Of a DNA stretch of 64,000 bases, positions 45,069 to 57,606 are shown one piece after another; positions within the stretch are counted from its first letter, which is position 1; the number at the start of each line of letters is the position of its first letter. The DNA lies in the NCBI GenBank assembly GCA_026120035.1, contig JALRME010000029.1, positions 186,001-250,000 on the forward strand, given 5' to 3'. A program made the translations under genes and the position numbers. Below the pieces are notes generated by a model. It did not search any database, was not told the DNA's origin, and saw only the letters and a program-made list of their open reading frames with translations. This DNA is from Coleophoma eucalyptorum. Taxonomy: Eukaryota > Ascomycota > Leotiomycetes > Helotiales > Dermateaceae.

Positions 45069-45938
45069 ATTTGACCCGTCCTTTGACTTGCAAGCAATTC
45101 GGATCTACCTTGAAGAACCTATACACCATTAGCCGTGTCCCAACTAAGTTCCCACGTCCGGGTGAGCATCATTGCCAACATAGGCCGTACGAAACTGAAT
45201 CATCCAAATCAGTTGAGTGGAGTTCTGGACAACACATTTTGATCTGCTCAAACTCAGCAGATGCTAGATACGGCCCACTTACTGTTGGAAAATAGATGTA
45301 ATTCGTGGTTAGGACCTTTAAATGCGAAGCGTCATTCGCAAATGTAAAGATGGAGAACAGCTTTATCCCTTGGACACTTTGGGCCCGATAAGGACAAGAC
45401 AAACCACTCAATCTTCTTATCTTAGTACGTTGTTGTACTGCTAAATATAGACTATACAGAGAGAAAAACTACTAGATGGCAAGTAAATCTGAAAATTGCA
45501 AGTGCAAAAACAAAGTACACAGCTTCTTCTTGCTCATAGGAAATAAAATCACTTGCAATTATCACTGTAAAGCTGTCCAGATACCTTACAATGCCTAATA
45601 TCAACCGAAGTCTTCACAGCCTGTCACACGTGACCTGGTTCATATCCACTTGGGAATTGGGATTTTATGATGGACTTCATTGTATAACTGGAAACTCATA
45701 CCACAAGTAAATTGAGGATATAAATCTTAACCTGATAACTAAGAAGTGGAATGTGGGAGATGAGGGGTAATCAAAGACCCCACGATACCAGAGGCCCGTT
45801 CACCTTACATAAGGTCAGTTCCAAGAAATCGGAATAACACATTATCCGAGTGTAAGGTGCGCGAAGGCTGAACCGCTTCAACGCCAACGCGATCAACGCT
45901 TAACATTGAAGCTACAATTCTCACAAATCTCGCGCACC
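45069..45938. promoter_or_regulatory. Divergent upstream region of the LRR-kinase and Arp4 genes
   Basis: About 870 bases separate the two starts facing apart. The middle is A/T-leaning. No gene is seen. Confidence 0.45.
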
Positions 45939-47397
45939 ATGGCGTCACAAACTATGAACTCGTCAATGCAGCCTACCGATGTGTATGGAGGAGGTAGAGT
46001 TACATGCGCGCCTATACTTTCTCAGCCCACCTTTGCTAAAACCAACCATAGATGAAGTATCCGCGATCGTATTGGATCCAGGCTACACAAGTGTACGCGC
46101 AGGATTTGCTGGAGAGGAAGTACCGAAGTCATTCGTCAGCTCCCACTATGGCCAGATTGGTGAGCAGTTGATCTTTGGAGACAATGAAATTCACAACTAC
46201 AAGCCGGGCATGGAGATCCGGAATCCAATTGGCAAGGATGGCATCGTGGAGGACTGGGACGTCGCAACGAAGCTCTTCGAGTACTCAATTACATCTAGGC
46301 TTACGCGATTTCCTCAATCAGACCCAAGATCGAACGGCTTGAATGATGATGCAAAGGATGCGGATGTTGAGATGGACGCAGTGGAGGAACAGGAGAAGAC
46401 TCTAGAGGAGCATCCATTGTTGATGACTGAGACAGCGTGGAGCACAACAAAGTCGAGGGAAAAGGCAATTGAAATCGCAATGGAGAACTGGGGGTGTCCC
46501 GCTTTTTGGTTGGCTCGCAACAGTGTGCTTGCAGCTTTCGCATCAGGCAAGGCTACAGCTCTCGTTGTGGACGTTGGCGCATCCAATGTCTCTGTCATCT
46601 CTATACACGATGGACTGATCCTCAAGAAGAGCATTCAGAGGTCGCCACTAGCAGGCAATTGGTTGTCGTCGCAATTGCGATCATTATTCGGCAGTGTTGA
46701 GCCGAAGGTTGATCTTGTTCCACATTTCATGGTGCGATCGAAGACTCCGGTTGATGCTGGAGCACCAGCTCAAGCAACCTACCGTGAATTCAAGATCCCA
46801 CCGACTGCCAGTTTCAGAGCTCTTGAAGAGGATAGAGTCCTGACAGAATTCAAGGAGTCTGTAATTCAGGTATGGCCAGGACCAGGACGTCTCAGCTCAG
46901 GCACTGGTCCAGGATCAACGAACGAGGATGTAGCAAGGTCACAACCAGGGCGTGTATTTGAAATGCCAGACGGAGCAAATCAAATGTGGGGTCTCGATCG
47001 ATTTAAGGTTGCTGAAGGCATGTGGGACGAGAAGGCAGCTCTTCCTGTGGCTGGGGAGACACCGCCAACGAAAGCACAAACCATCCCTGAGATGATCAAG
47101 GCCTCTCTCGGCGGAGTTGATATGGATTTGCGACCGACGCTGCTACAGAATGTAGTCGTAACTGGTGGCACTTCTCTCATCAGCGGTTTCAACGATCGAC
47201 TAAACGCCGAGCTTACTGCACTGTATCCTGGAGCACGTATTAAGATCCAAGCAGCTGGTTTGACGAGTGAGCGACGCTTCGGAAGCTGGATCGGAGGCAG
47301 TATCCTAGGCAGCTTGGGAACTTTCCACCAGATGTGGATCTCCAAAAAGGAGTACGATGAATTCGGTGCTAATGTAGTAGAGAAGAGATGCAAGTGA
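45939..47397 (+). CDS. arp4: Actin-related protein 4 (Arp4/BAF53-type)
   Basis: Exons 45939..45993 and 46052..47397 join in phase (GTAGAG...CCATAG) to 466 residues. The actin fold begins at [20 protein letters not shown], followed by [10 protein letters not shown] and the Arp4-type insert with an acidic run near residue 105-135 ([16 protein letters not shown]). Further on are [20 protein letters not shown] (phosphate-2 loop), an Arp4-typical region around [37 protein letters not shown] and [18 protein letters not shown] near the end. Arp4 is a shared subunit of the NuA4 acetyltransferase and the SWR1 and INO80 chromatin remodellers in fungi. It does not form filaments. The first exon encodes 18 residues before the fold. 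Confidence 0.93.
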
Positions 47398-48017
47398 TCG
47401 GATTGATTTCCGGTGCAGATAGAGAAAAGTTTACAATTGGTGCTTCGGGAGTGGTGGCGGCGTCTGGTGTTAGGTACTGGATGTATCTCCAGTGTAGTAG
47501 TAGAATTCATGGACACTGTTCTCGCAAGCCTAAAGCATGCTGAATATGACAAGTTCTGCTGTCTTGAACAACCTTGACAATATTTTCTTGATTTAAATCG
47601 GCTTTCTGGTGGCTCGCGACTTCTGACGACGAGAATGGAAGATGGAACCCTTATTTGACAATTAACTTTGTTATCCAAGTTTTAAAGAAAAGTTCACTTG
47701 TAAGGTAAGACGCAGTCACCGAAAAGCAGTAAATATATGTCGAATCATGCTTTCTTCTGTCTATAGCCAAGCTGGCTTTACGAAGAATCTAGCCTATTGA
47801 TATCGCATCACTACTAGAAATCCTGGCTTCTCCGCGTACAAGCATAGGCCATCTACTTTGCAGCAACATCTATCCTGTCAATCGACTGATTAGTCAACCA
47901 GTCTATCATTCATTCTTGTTAACAAGTAGAGTAGCACCCTTAACATCGCCCTCGGCCAATTTTGGCAGCTCTGGGTCTGCAAGAGCAACGTGACCATCCT
48001 CTCGTGCAATGACTCGA
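47398..48017. other. Convergent 3' flanks, no gene seen
   Basis: About 620 bases lie between the stops of Arp4 and the SET protein. Nothing else is visible. Confidence 0.45.
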
Positions 48018-49736
48018 TTACTCGAGACCACTCTCAGTCTTAAAGAGATCGATAGCAACTCCATGTGCCACGGTACCTTCCTCAACCATATCCTCGTTCC
48101 CACCCCCACTAGCTCCCAACCCAGCAATACCCTTTGCCAGCTGCTCATCCTCATTCTCCGCATCGACGAATGTAGCCTCCGAACCCTCCGCGGTACTAGC
48201 AGGACGAGGCGAGTAAGAACGGGCGGTCGATCCGTCGAAGTCGTTGTCGCCAGTCTCTGCATCGGGCTTGGGGAGCATGTTGAAGAAGTCGAAATCAGCC
48301 TTGGTGAGCTCAGGGTGGTTGTGCTGCCAGGGGATGTTGGCAATGGTGTACCAGGCCAGCTTCGTTCCAATGACCGGGTCGGGAGTTACCATCAGCTTCA
48401 GAAGTCCGGGGTGCCAGAGCCAGTCGTTGAATTGCTTGGCCGTGAGAGCGGAGGTGTCGATGTTCTCGTCCTCAGGCAGGGTTCCCTTCCAGTAGGAGTC
48501 CTTCTTGAAGATGGCCTCAGAAGCATACTCCTTCAGACGCTGCTGCATGATCTTGACGGTTGGGTGCTCCTCGCCGAGACAGTCCCGAAAGTTGACCAAG
48601 GCGCGCACACCAAAGCACTGTGCTCGTTGCAAATCGTCATGAGCAAGACAGAGCTGCCAAGCCCAGAAGAAGGTCGCCACAGCTCGGGAGTCGCCGATTT
48701 GCATCATCTGGCACATGTTGTTGCGTGTGAACATGTTGTACATAGTCTCCTCGCCAAACTTGAGCAGGAATCCTGAAGTCTCTGGGACCATGTATTCATC
48801 TAGCGATGCGAAGTGCTCCCAGATTTTCTTGTGTGCCCGTAAGTCGCCCTCCGAGCTGCCGCAGATGTAGTCACACTTGCACTTGAAGCCAAAGCAGTTA
48901 GCAAGTTTGACGAGACGCGTCTCGTGGGCCCAGCGGTAGAGCGTGTAGTCGATAGTGATCTCTTTACCTGCTCCGATATGTTGAACGGCATAGACGCGTG
49001 CCTCACCCGTGGTGGTGTTGAACGAGTACTCGGCATTGGCAGCACAGGCGTGGTTGAACTTGCTGATCTCAGGGAAGACAGCTATGCCAGCGGGCTCGAC
49101 GGGAAGAGCGTTGGCGTTGACGATGCCAATAAAAGGGGCCTTCTTTGACTTGTCATACTTGTGCAGCGAGAGGAAGATGCGTTGCTCGTGCTTGCCCATT
49201 GCCTTGATCTGCTTTGCAATTTCATTGTTCTCGGCCAGATACGCCTTCTCACCTTCGTCGGTGGTGTAGGAGCTGTCACATGGAGCCGTCTTCAGGCGAA
49301 TGAGTGGCAGATCCATGATGATCATTGTACCACGAGCAATGTTCTGCTTAGCGACGAGGCCTTTGCCACGGCCAGGGATGTTGACTTGCTCGTACAAGGT
49401 GTCGTTGTTGGGGTGCGTGAGGTTGTACTCGAAGACTTCATACAGTGGACGCAAAGACTCAGCTTCATCAACCTTCTGCTTGGCAGCCTTCATCTTTGAG
49501 TGGACCAGGAAGAGCTGCAACATGAATGATCCATCTTGACCCAAGGGTGGCATGGTTGGTGGCAATGACGATGGCCGTGAGACAAGTGCTGCGATCATCT
49601 CATCATGAGTAAGCTTTTGCTGCTGGTCCTCCATGTTGTCGACGAGAATGATAACTCGGCGTGTTGATGATGGGCTTTGGAGGATGGTAAGGATTGAAGG
49701 AGCAGTTAGCTCGTGTGGCTGAAGCTCTGAAGGCAT
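48018..49736 (-). CDS. SET-domain protein (SMYD-like)
   Basis: A 572-residue intronless frame. The SET domain starts near residue 115 with YEQVNIPGRGKGLVAKQNIA and GTMIIMDLPLI. It continues through AGIAVFPEISKFNHACAANA (the NHxC block that binds S-adenosylmethionine) to GAGKEITIDYT and the post-SET Cys cluster CFGFKCKCDYICG. The C-terminal part is helical (FFWAWQLCLAHDDLQRAQCF, LGEEHPTVKIM), similar to the TPR-like region of SMYD proteins. It has no MYND finger in the insert. The last 60 residues are acidic and low complexity. It is likely a lysine methyltransferase; the substrate is unknown. A second in-frame ATG (MEDQQQK, about residue 35) could be the real start. Confidence 0.88.
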   Translation of the reverse strand: MPSELQPHELTAPSILTILQSPSSTRRVIILVDNMEDQQQKLTHDEMIAALVSRPSSLPPTMPPLGQDGSFMLQLFLVHSKMKAAKQKVDEAESLRPLYEVFEYNLTHPNNDTLYEQVNIPGRGKGLVAKQNIARGTMIIMDLPLIRLKTAPCDSSYTTDEGEKAYLAENNEIAKQIKAMGKHEQRIFLSLHKYDKSKKAPFIGIVNANALPVEPAGIAVFPEISKFNHACAANAEYSFNTTTGEARVYAVQHIGAGKEITIDYTLYRWAHETRLVKLANCFGFKCKCDYICGSSEGDLRAHKKIWEHFASLDEYMVPETSGFLLKFGEETMYNMFTRNNMCQMMQIGDSRAVATFFWAWQLCLAHDDLQRAQCFGVRALVNFRDCLGEEHPTVKIMQQRLKEYASEAIFKKDSYWKGTLPEDENIDTSALTAKQFNDWLWHPGLLKLMVTPDPVIGTKLAWYTIANIPWQHNHPELTKADFDFFNMLPKPDAETGDNDFDGSTARSYSPRPASTAEGSEATFVDAENEDEQLAKGIAGLGASGGGNEDMVEEGTVAHGVAIDLFKTESGLE

Positions 49737-50713
49737 GGTGAGGTTTAGATTCTATTTCAAGCGCTGACTGCGTAAAGTTGTGCGCGCATAGGTTGATGTT
49801 TTTATGCGCCGAGAGAAATATCTAGATCGAAGTTGACGATAACATTGCGCTTGACCCTAGCATGGGCGGAAGAGAGATGTCGTGCGAGAAAGTTAAGCGA
49901 GCAGTGCTCGTCACAACTGATTAACCATTCCCGCCTTTATACCAACTTGATCACTTATGCAATCCGATTTATTAGAGTCTTATTACTATTATTAATTAAA
50001 ATTGGTTTAAGAATTGCAGTATCTGAAAACCTAAAGACAGGATCCCACCAAAAGATCACGGCATTGGCCTACATGGCAATACACCTAATGATCTTTGAAC
50101 TGTACTGCTCACGGGTGCTCTATCAAAGCAATATTCTTACAAATCCTAAGTAATATTAGATTACAAAAGAATAAGGATGATATTGATTGTCTAATCAGAT
50201 TATCACACCCATGTGCTAGCAGCTCAGCTTATGTCGCATATTCCATGCACTGCTGTTTGTCATACCATTTTTCCTTGTTCCATGCCATGCTATCAATTAA
50301 GAGAGCTTCTTAAAGGAGTTTTGAAGAAAGTTTTCTATGATACCACTGTTATGATACCACTGTAATTAAACCTTTCTTTATGCTATCCCTTTACTTTCTC
50401 TTGCTACTACCTTAGCCGCTTGTTAAAAGGGAAAAAGAGGCTTTGATAAACACACGAAGATGGAAGATAACAAAGAGAAGACATAGATAGATATATATGG
50501 CTAGTACCTAAGAGAAAATAAATCGAATCGCTTCTTCCATCAGTTTACAGGTACCTTGGTATTTACAACACATAAACAGCAGAAGCAGATAACCTAGATC
50601 AAGCTAATCATTATGCCAACCCTATCCATTATTAACACCTCAAAAACGCCTCTAAGACCAGGAAGTTTGCCCGAACATTTTCCTTTCTCTCAATAACCAC
50701 ATACAATATGGTA
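49737..50713. other. Intergenic, A/T-leaning
   Basis: The 977 bases span the region upstream of the SET gene and downstream of the GH47 gene. The middle (about 49940-50560) is rich in A/T and carries only short open frames without domains. Confidence 0.45.
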
Positions 50714-53700
50714 TTATACAACAACAATGTTGCCCACCACCAATCCCTGGCTTTCGATATGATAGCGCCTACGAATGCCAAGACTTCGAGCATCCTTCAA
50801 GAGAGCCATGGCTTGATCACCGCCACCAATCATGACCATACTGATCTGATGATGTCTCAACAAACCCGACGGTGTAAGTTGTGGTTTGTCCAGAAGAGGT
50901 CTGATAAGCCGCCCAGCAGAAGTCCAGACTATATTGCCATTCTCATCAACTTCATCTTCCTCCTCGTCTGAGACTATGACCACAAGTTTTAGTCCACGAG
51001 CGGAGGGCGTAAAGCTGGGTATGTTCTCGAGTTTCTCAGAGAATGTGCATCCGCCTCGCCTCATGACGATGACTTGATGGTTTTTCACTGCTATCTCAGG
51101 GAGCTTTTCATCGCAGGCATATCCTGCAAAGTAGATAGATCGCCAGCTCAAAAACTCGGACGATGGCTCAGAGTTGGGATCTAACGCTTCTGGCACATCG
51201 ACGACAGGCGCTGCACCTTTGCCGGTAGGGACAATTGCTGCAAGGCTTGCAAGCTCGTACGTGTGAGGGGCTTGTGGCTGAGGAAGTAGTGTTGTTGCCG
51301 GATCCCGCAAGGCAGATGTGACGTGGTGAAGCAGAGAACTCAGCATTGTTTTATACTCTGCAGCAAGCCCCGCACTGTGGCTAAGAGAACCCTCAAAAGT
51401 AAGTGTATGGGACTGATCCTCACGTTCGGACTCATAAAGTCCTTCGTCTGCCTCATACGTGTTGTTGGGCTCGACTGAATTTTCCAGTTGAATGATTAAA
51501 TCAAGCATGACCGAATTTCGTACTCGTGTGAACGCAGGATCTGTCATATCCCCAATGATATCACGAGGAATAAAGACTTTCTCGTCCCTCCCGAGGGGCA
51601 TGTTGGCAAGATTCCATACTCGCCAGGAGGCATTCACAGGAAAATCGAACCAGCCCTGGAAAGGTGAAGGGGTTTCATAGACCATGCCCATTTTTAGCCC
51701 AGATATACTTTTCACAAGTAGACCTTCATTCAAGCGCACCAAGCTTTGGGGTCCTAATATTAGGTTGAATGCGCTTGAGCCGCCTGTCGTCATTGTGCCG
51801 GAGCTGACAGGGAACTCAATGCTAAAAGTCGTCTTGACCGGAAGAAGATCGCATGTTCCATTAGCCGGCATAAATGTTCCTGGCAATGTCCAAGGGTAGT
51901 ATGTATAGTTGGGAAATTCTGGTATTTCAAAAGCTTCGTACTCATCCTCTTCCAAGACTTCCATAGTATTTGATACCACTGGATCATGCATATTAGGAAT
52001 TAAATGCAGGCCTATCAAGCTTGCGGCATGAAAGAAATCTTTCCTTGCAGCTACTGCTGAAACAGTGAAAGGTACCACATCAGGAGCAGCAGGGCAAGTA
52101 TCAGTAGGTCGAAGATCGGGGTAGTAATGAATGGCTTGATGTGCTGTTGCTGAATCCTTTTTCTTGATAGGTGACGGATCTCGGGGAAGCACTAACGGAT
52201 GGCCTTCAGTTGTAAAGACATAAGCCGCATCTAGCGAGTTCAAAGGGTGCTCCGGGTCGAATAGCAGATATAGATATTTTGCAGTCTCTCCAAGGAAAAA
52301 GCTCTCCATACGATCACTTTTTTCGCCAGTCCGCACATCCTGCAGCCCAGACCAGCCACACTCAGTCCAACAGCGGCGCTTGATATCTTTTAGCACCATC
52401 TCGCCTACATGGAGATACCAGGGATCTCTCGTAGCTCGGTATAAGTGGTAAGTCGATTCGATGAATTCTGGTCGTCCAGGCCACCAACCAAGGCCTCCTT
52501 CAATACCGCCATCTCGGACCGACCATCTCTCAGGAAGTGCCGAGTAGCGCGTCCAAAGCGCAGTATAAAGCAGGTTGGTTTCGATAGCCTCTTCAACTTC
52601 ACCTGCAAGAGTAAGAAGTCCAGGATAGTAAGCTCCGAGACTATCGATCCAGTATGCCTGAGGTGAACCAGTGGAAAGATGAGCATTTACGTAATGTGGA
52701 TGATGAGTACCACTGTAAAGATGCCTCTTTATCGCAGCATGGGCTTCATGCCAGGCCTTAAGAAATGTATCCGCTGAATTTTCCTCATCGCTTAAAGGAT
52801 TGTAAATGGTGTTAGGATCCAAGTAGGATTCGTGCGGCGGCTCAAACGGCAAGGAAATGTTGGGAGTGTTATGCCCTGAGAGCAATATTGAAGTCTTCAG
52901 GGCGTATTCGAAGAAACTGTCAGCACCAGCGCCAATTCCTGCATATGGACCAATCCACTGTCCATTCTCAGCATCAACTCCTGCTCCGATCAAGCCAATT
53001 GCACTTCGCCTATTCCATACAGCCCAAAAGGCACGTTTGGCGAGCTGTTCGAATCTATGATCTCCAGTCAATCGACTCAAGGTTGTGAACTCCAAGACTA
53101 AACTTCCGGCCCCCGCGCTGCACGTTTCAGTGATTTCAGGGGCTCCATTAATTGGGTCTTGAGCTGGTGACCCTTCATGTAGTGGCGAGTTCACATAAAA
53201 TGGGATTCCATGGCGCAAATTGACCCTAGGGTATGGCATGCCAGTTGCAGTATAAAAAGCCGGCAACAGTCTCTCAGCAAGGTCCAGTGCAAGTCTCAAC
53301 AACTGCCCATTGTAACTGAGTCCGTTCGGCCACACTATTGGAGCATGCTTGTATTCCCAAGGTGGAGTTTTGGCAGTGTTTCGAGCCGGCCGCGGTTCAT
53401 ATCCAGTTATTGGTAATTCTCCAGACGCGAATAAGTGTGCGCTGACCAAACCACCTACCCCCCTAATTACCGTCTCGAAAACCTGTACCTTGCTATCGAC
53501 ATCGAAACCGCGGGCTCGCAAGCCTCGTCCTGAAGCACCCTTTGTGCCATCGCCATACTGAAGCACAAGGGCTTGAACACCGTCCTGGAAATCTCGAAGC
53601 GCTTTCGCTCCTGTCGCAACTTGATCAGGAGGAGCGGAGGCGAGGATCGCAAGAGTGGAAAGACTGTCGATGAGAGTAAGAGAGTAGTTTCCAAGAACAT

Positions 53701-54049
53701 CGTTGAGCTCGACATGGCGGGGATTTTGTTGATCTCGGGTCAATGGTACGCAAGAGATGGGCCTCAACTGCAAGACGTCAATAAACACGACACATTACAA
53801 GCAACACCTAGATATTCTCACTTCATCTTCGGGAAAGGCAATATCCATATAATTATCAAAGCCGTGATAGAACATATCTACCGTCTCCTGTCGCAGCTCG
53901 GCAATGCGCGCCGGCGTCATGGCGTTGGCCAGGACGAGCCATAGAGAGAGAATGAAGAATAAAGAACATGGCGATTTGAGAACAGAGCTAGACTGGCAGC
54001 AGTTGTAGGTTTCCCTGGCCTGCCAATCTCTCAGCCATCGCAATGGCAT
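50714..54049 (-). CDS. EDEM/Mnl1-type GH47 ER mannosidase with a PA domain
   Basis: Exons 54049..53822 and 53767..50714 join in phase 0 (donor GTGAGA, acceptor TTGCAG) to 1093 residues. The N-terminus has a hydrophobic segment LFFILSLWLVLANA acting as signal or anchor. The GH47 barrel starts with TPARIAELRQETVDMFYHGF, then VELNDVLGNYSLTLIDSLST and FFEYALKTSILLSGH. Further blocks are GLGWWPGRPEFIESTYHLYR, ESFFLGETAKYLYLLFDPEH and VFTTEGHPLVLP, the Ca-binding Thr region. A PA domain lies near residues 930-1010 (VIVMRRGGCTFSEKL). EDEM proteins trim mannose on misfolded glycoproteins and mark them for ER-associated degradation. The PA domain is an EDEM3-like feature. I see no HDEL/KDEL at the end, which reads GLVVGNIVVV, so retention must come from another route. 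Confidence 0.93.
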
Positions 54050-54989
54050 CACCGATGAGTGTAAATAGAAGGCATGTGAGCTCGACCAGAGGCCAGATCA
54101 CAGCGGTAGCCGGGTGGTGGTCGGTTGTGAGGAAGATGGATGGCGACAAGGTTTATGGGCGATGGTGATGGAAAGGATGGTTGCTAGGAGTAAGGGCGAG
54201 TTGTGTTGTGAAAACAAGACCAGGTCAGGGAAATATTGAGTTGGCGTCGCCGTGCCTCTATCCAAATGAGGTTGGTAATGCAATAGTATCCTGTGGCAAC
54301 TTTTCCTTAAACGACTTGGAATCGGACGACCGTCATTGTCGATGACACCAGATGCTTTTAAGCTTATAGGGCAGGGACACTCGGCACGTGATCAATAACG
54401 AGTAATGCTGCGACCCGCTTCCAGGACCTTGTTTGCTCTGTCAATAGCAAGCGCAGCTTGGGTTCCCTTAGGAAAACCTGGAGGCGCTTATAATATGTTC
54501 TAAAACCCGAATGGTCAACAAATATGTGTAAGTCCGTTGCTTCAGCTAAAGTGATCGTAGTTTTAATGACTGCGCAAAAAGAGGGTAGAAGGTTGTTGCT
54601 TTCCTAAGTTCGTTAACTTCGTCGCTTACATTCCGGTTGATTTGTACCGTTAAGGCGATAATATCTGTTGCAAGTGCATATTACTAAGATATAGAGAAGT
54701 GAATCATTTTTCATAAATGGCTAGATACAACAGTAGATAGGAGTTTGGGTGGTATATAACAACAAGACAAAACTCCGGCACCATCCCGATGCTTATAATT
54801 CCTAACCCAATGCTTTCGGTCCAAAAAGCTCGTTTGTATACTAGCAAACAAAAGGCATAACGAAAGCTGTTTCGTGTGATGCCCGTTTTTCTTCCTCGGA
54901 TCTCCAAGAGGCCCGAGTGTGACGTGTTCCTAAACCTTTACGCCCAGCATTTGATAAGGATCAAGATTACGTTGTCCAAAAAGGCTAAT
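54050..54989. other. Intergenic region
   Basis: About 940 bases. It holds the upstream region of the GH47 gene and the 3' end of the second Zn2Cys6 gene. No other gene is supported. Confidence 0.45.
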
Positions 54990-57606
54990 TTACCACCACT
55001 GGCCAAGTCCACCCAAAGTTGGTCCTTCAGACGTTTGCTGATCAGCTTCCAATTGGAAATCTTTAACCAGATCATCCCAACCTTCCCAATTAACGTCAGA
55101 CGTATCCATGTTAAGATCCAGCAGCCCGGTCTCATCCATCAACCATGGTGGATTTGACTGGTTGAACTGCTGCTGTTGCAGTTGAAACTGAAGCTGATCA
55201 GGAGCAGACATTCCCATACCTAACCCCTGAGGCTGCATTATATTTCCACTGCCGAGATTATCATCTGGGAGTGTACTAGGTATGACTTCATGTATTGATT
55301 GTGAAGATGCGATTGTACTTGGGTATCCGACTCGTCCTTGTGGTGGTGGCCGAATGTATTTTTGATCCATACCTAGTTGTGTCGGATCATGATCTTCGAG
55401 TTGGTTGTCTTCCTCGCGCTTTCTCGTCGCTTTTGCCATGAGTTTTCGCATTGGAAGCCAAAGCATTCCCGTTCGTTTAGATTGACTCACCACCCCTTTC
55501 CAATCCCGGAAGACGCCATCTACTACATCCCATGCACGATCTACAATAGTAGATTTTGAGCGAACACAGAGCTCGCCGAGAATATACGCAATAGCATGCC
55601 ACTGTACATACGTGTGGAAGAGCCACCCCCATTGTTTAGTTGTCGCTTCAGATTCGAGAATACGCGAGTATTCGATAATCTCAATCGACGCCATAAACAG
55701 CCGATCTTTGACATCTTGAGATAAGCTGTTTGGCCTACCGGGTTGGACATAAGGATGGTATATAACGAGACTCATCTTAGCCACAATCAGGCGAGCAACC
55801 GTTGCCGCTACCCAATACAGCGGACCCGCATCTTCGCAGTACTGTAGATATGTAATTTCCATGTGCGCTGCACAGTCCTTGACAAGTTGCTCTTTCTCAT
55901 CCACCGACATTTCATACGATGGCATTTGGCATATGCTTGTCCCCGGCGCCACGTATATTAAGCGCCTAGAGAGTTTACATATCTCATATCGGATGAGACA
56001 GAATGTCATCTCCGAAACTCCAGGACGAGGCTTTGGAGACTCACTCGCATCTGGGTCCAAATCTTCATCGTTGATGGATAACGGGAGACTTGTATCGAAT
56101 CCCTGCTCTATGATGGTTGGTTCAGAACCATGATCTTCTGAAGCTCGTGTATCAAGGATGACAACCTGCCACCAAAGACGCCTGCGCATCTCTGTATCAA
56201 ACGGCGAGAGTCCAAACTTAGACCCATCTCGATGAAGACCTATCGATTGTGCTATTCGGATAGCAAGTCCAGTCATGGTCCATACAAATCTAGTATCGTC
56301 GTTTCTGCGAACACAAACGAGGAATAATACGAAAGCCTGCACAGTTACGATTTCATTGGTGTTTAAAAATTGAGCTCTTGCAAGAGCTTGCTCCACTCCG
56401 AATCTATATCTCTTGCTGAGGGTAGCTTTGTCGACGCCAAAATTCACTTGGACCTATTCTCATTAGCTAAAATTAATTACAGATGAGTAGAACATACCTC
56501 TTCAGGAGTCATGGATACCACAGTTGCGAAATATATGGCAAACATCAAGGCCTCGGTACTCTTACTCAAGGAGTCTAAATTGTTCTGTACTTCCTTAATG
56601 ACCTTATTCATAGTCCCAGTATGGATAAGTTTGACAAGCGGATTCACATTCTCCAGGAAGGTCTGCCAGTAAAAGGGGATCTGAGATGGTAATGGATGTA
56701 GTTGTCTTAGATCCACTTCGGCAGAGCTATAGCCCATTATGAAACTTTGATGATCGGCATCGGTGATAGTATCACTGGGTAGAATTGGTAGTGGATCGTT
56801 CTCGGAGTCGTACACTTCATCCAAGATCTCTCGTATTTCAGCGACCTGTACGTATTGTCAGTACGACTTTCTCTAAATGATTCACGCAATATATAACCGG
56901 CCAGCGCGGAGTCTGTCCATACCTCATCTGTGAGAGACGCCCAGAAGGGATCATTTATGTATTCGCTTTTGCCTTCATCCACAACTAGCCGCCCAAAAGT
57001 CTTCTCCAAGTCAAACGCAGGCTTTGGTGGTCCAGTTCCCAGAGCAAAAGCTCTCTTGATCCAATCCTGCTTTGTCCGTCCCTCGTCCATACCAACAACC
57101 CTCACGCTATTCGGTTTGCCATCCACATCCATATCGCCGTCCCTATGGGCTCCACTCGAACCCGCGCTCGAGGGTGACGGTTTAGTTTCTCCATTATCGA
57201 CCTGCCCGCTCAACTCCTCAACCACGCCCTCCAATCTATGAAGCCTTTTCAACAGCTCTGCCTCCCGGTCGCTGACGGGTTTTGCGCCAATCCTGGGTCG
57301 TCGCGGAGCCCGGCCAGGCGCTGGGAAGATACATTGGCTACCAGCCTTAGAGCAGTTGGTACAAGGGTCTTTCTTGTCGCATTTGACCTTGCGCCGGCGA
57401 CAGGTTGTGCAGGATCGGATATTGAGGTTGTGAGGCGCATGCGATTTTACATCTGGCGGAGATTGGGATTGGGCTTGCGAAGGCGCATTTGAGCTGGCTG
57501 CTGCAGCTGGGCTCCCCGATGGAGCGGCTGTCGTCGTTGCGAGATCTGCAATGTCTGGTTGCTCCTGGTCTGGTAGGAACACGAGCCAGCTGGACGCCAT
57601 GGACAT
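54990..57606 (-). CDS. Zn2Cys6 transcription factor with fungal-specific regulatory domain
   Basis: Exons 57606..56923, 56845..56498 and 56453..54990 join in phase 0 to 831 residues, with donors GTATGG and GTATGT. The zinc cluster is CTTCRRRKVKCDKKDPCTNC ending SKAGSQC, at about residues 65-92. A coiled linker follows (AELLKRLHRLEGVVEELSG). The middle-homology region includes GYSSAEVDLRQLHPLPSQIP, FYWQTFLENVNPLVKLIHT, GLAIRIAQSIGLHRDGSKFG, DTEMRRRLWWQVVILDTRAS and a late segment KQWGWLFHTYVQWHAIAYIL. The C-terminus is Gln-rich (QLQFQLQQQQFNQ) and ends in acidic aromatic sequence (DTSDVNWEGWDDLVKDF), likely an activation region. The set resembles C6 regulators with PF04082; I cannot name the target pathway. 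The start is 57606 or the next Met at 57600. Confidence 0.93.

Noticed and set aside
46980..47678. Minus-strand 232-codon open frame
   Set aside because: Mostly antisense to the conserved C-terminus of Arp4; composition is typical of a shadow frame.
48009..48776. Plus-strand 255-codon open frame
   Set aside because: It is antisense to the SET-domain gene and its sequence is a codon shadow without domain features.
49833..50153. Plus-strand 106-codon hydrophobic frame
   Set aside because: A/T-rich composition alone gives Ile/Leu-rich translations; no start context or domain is evident.
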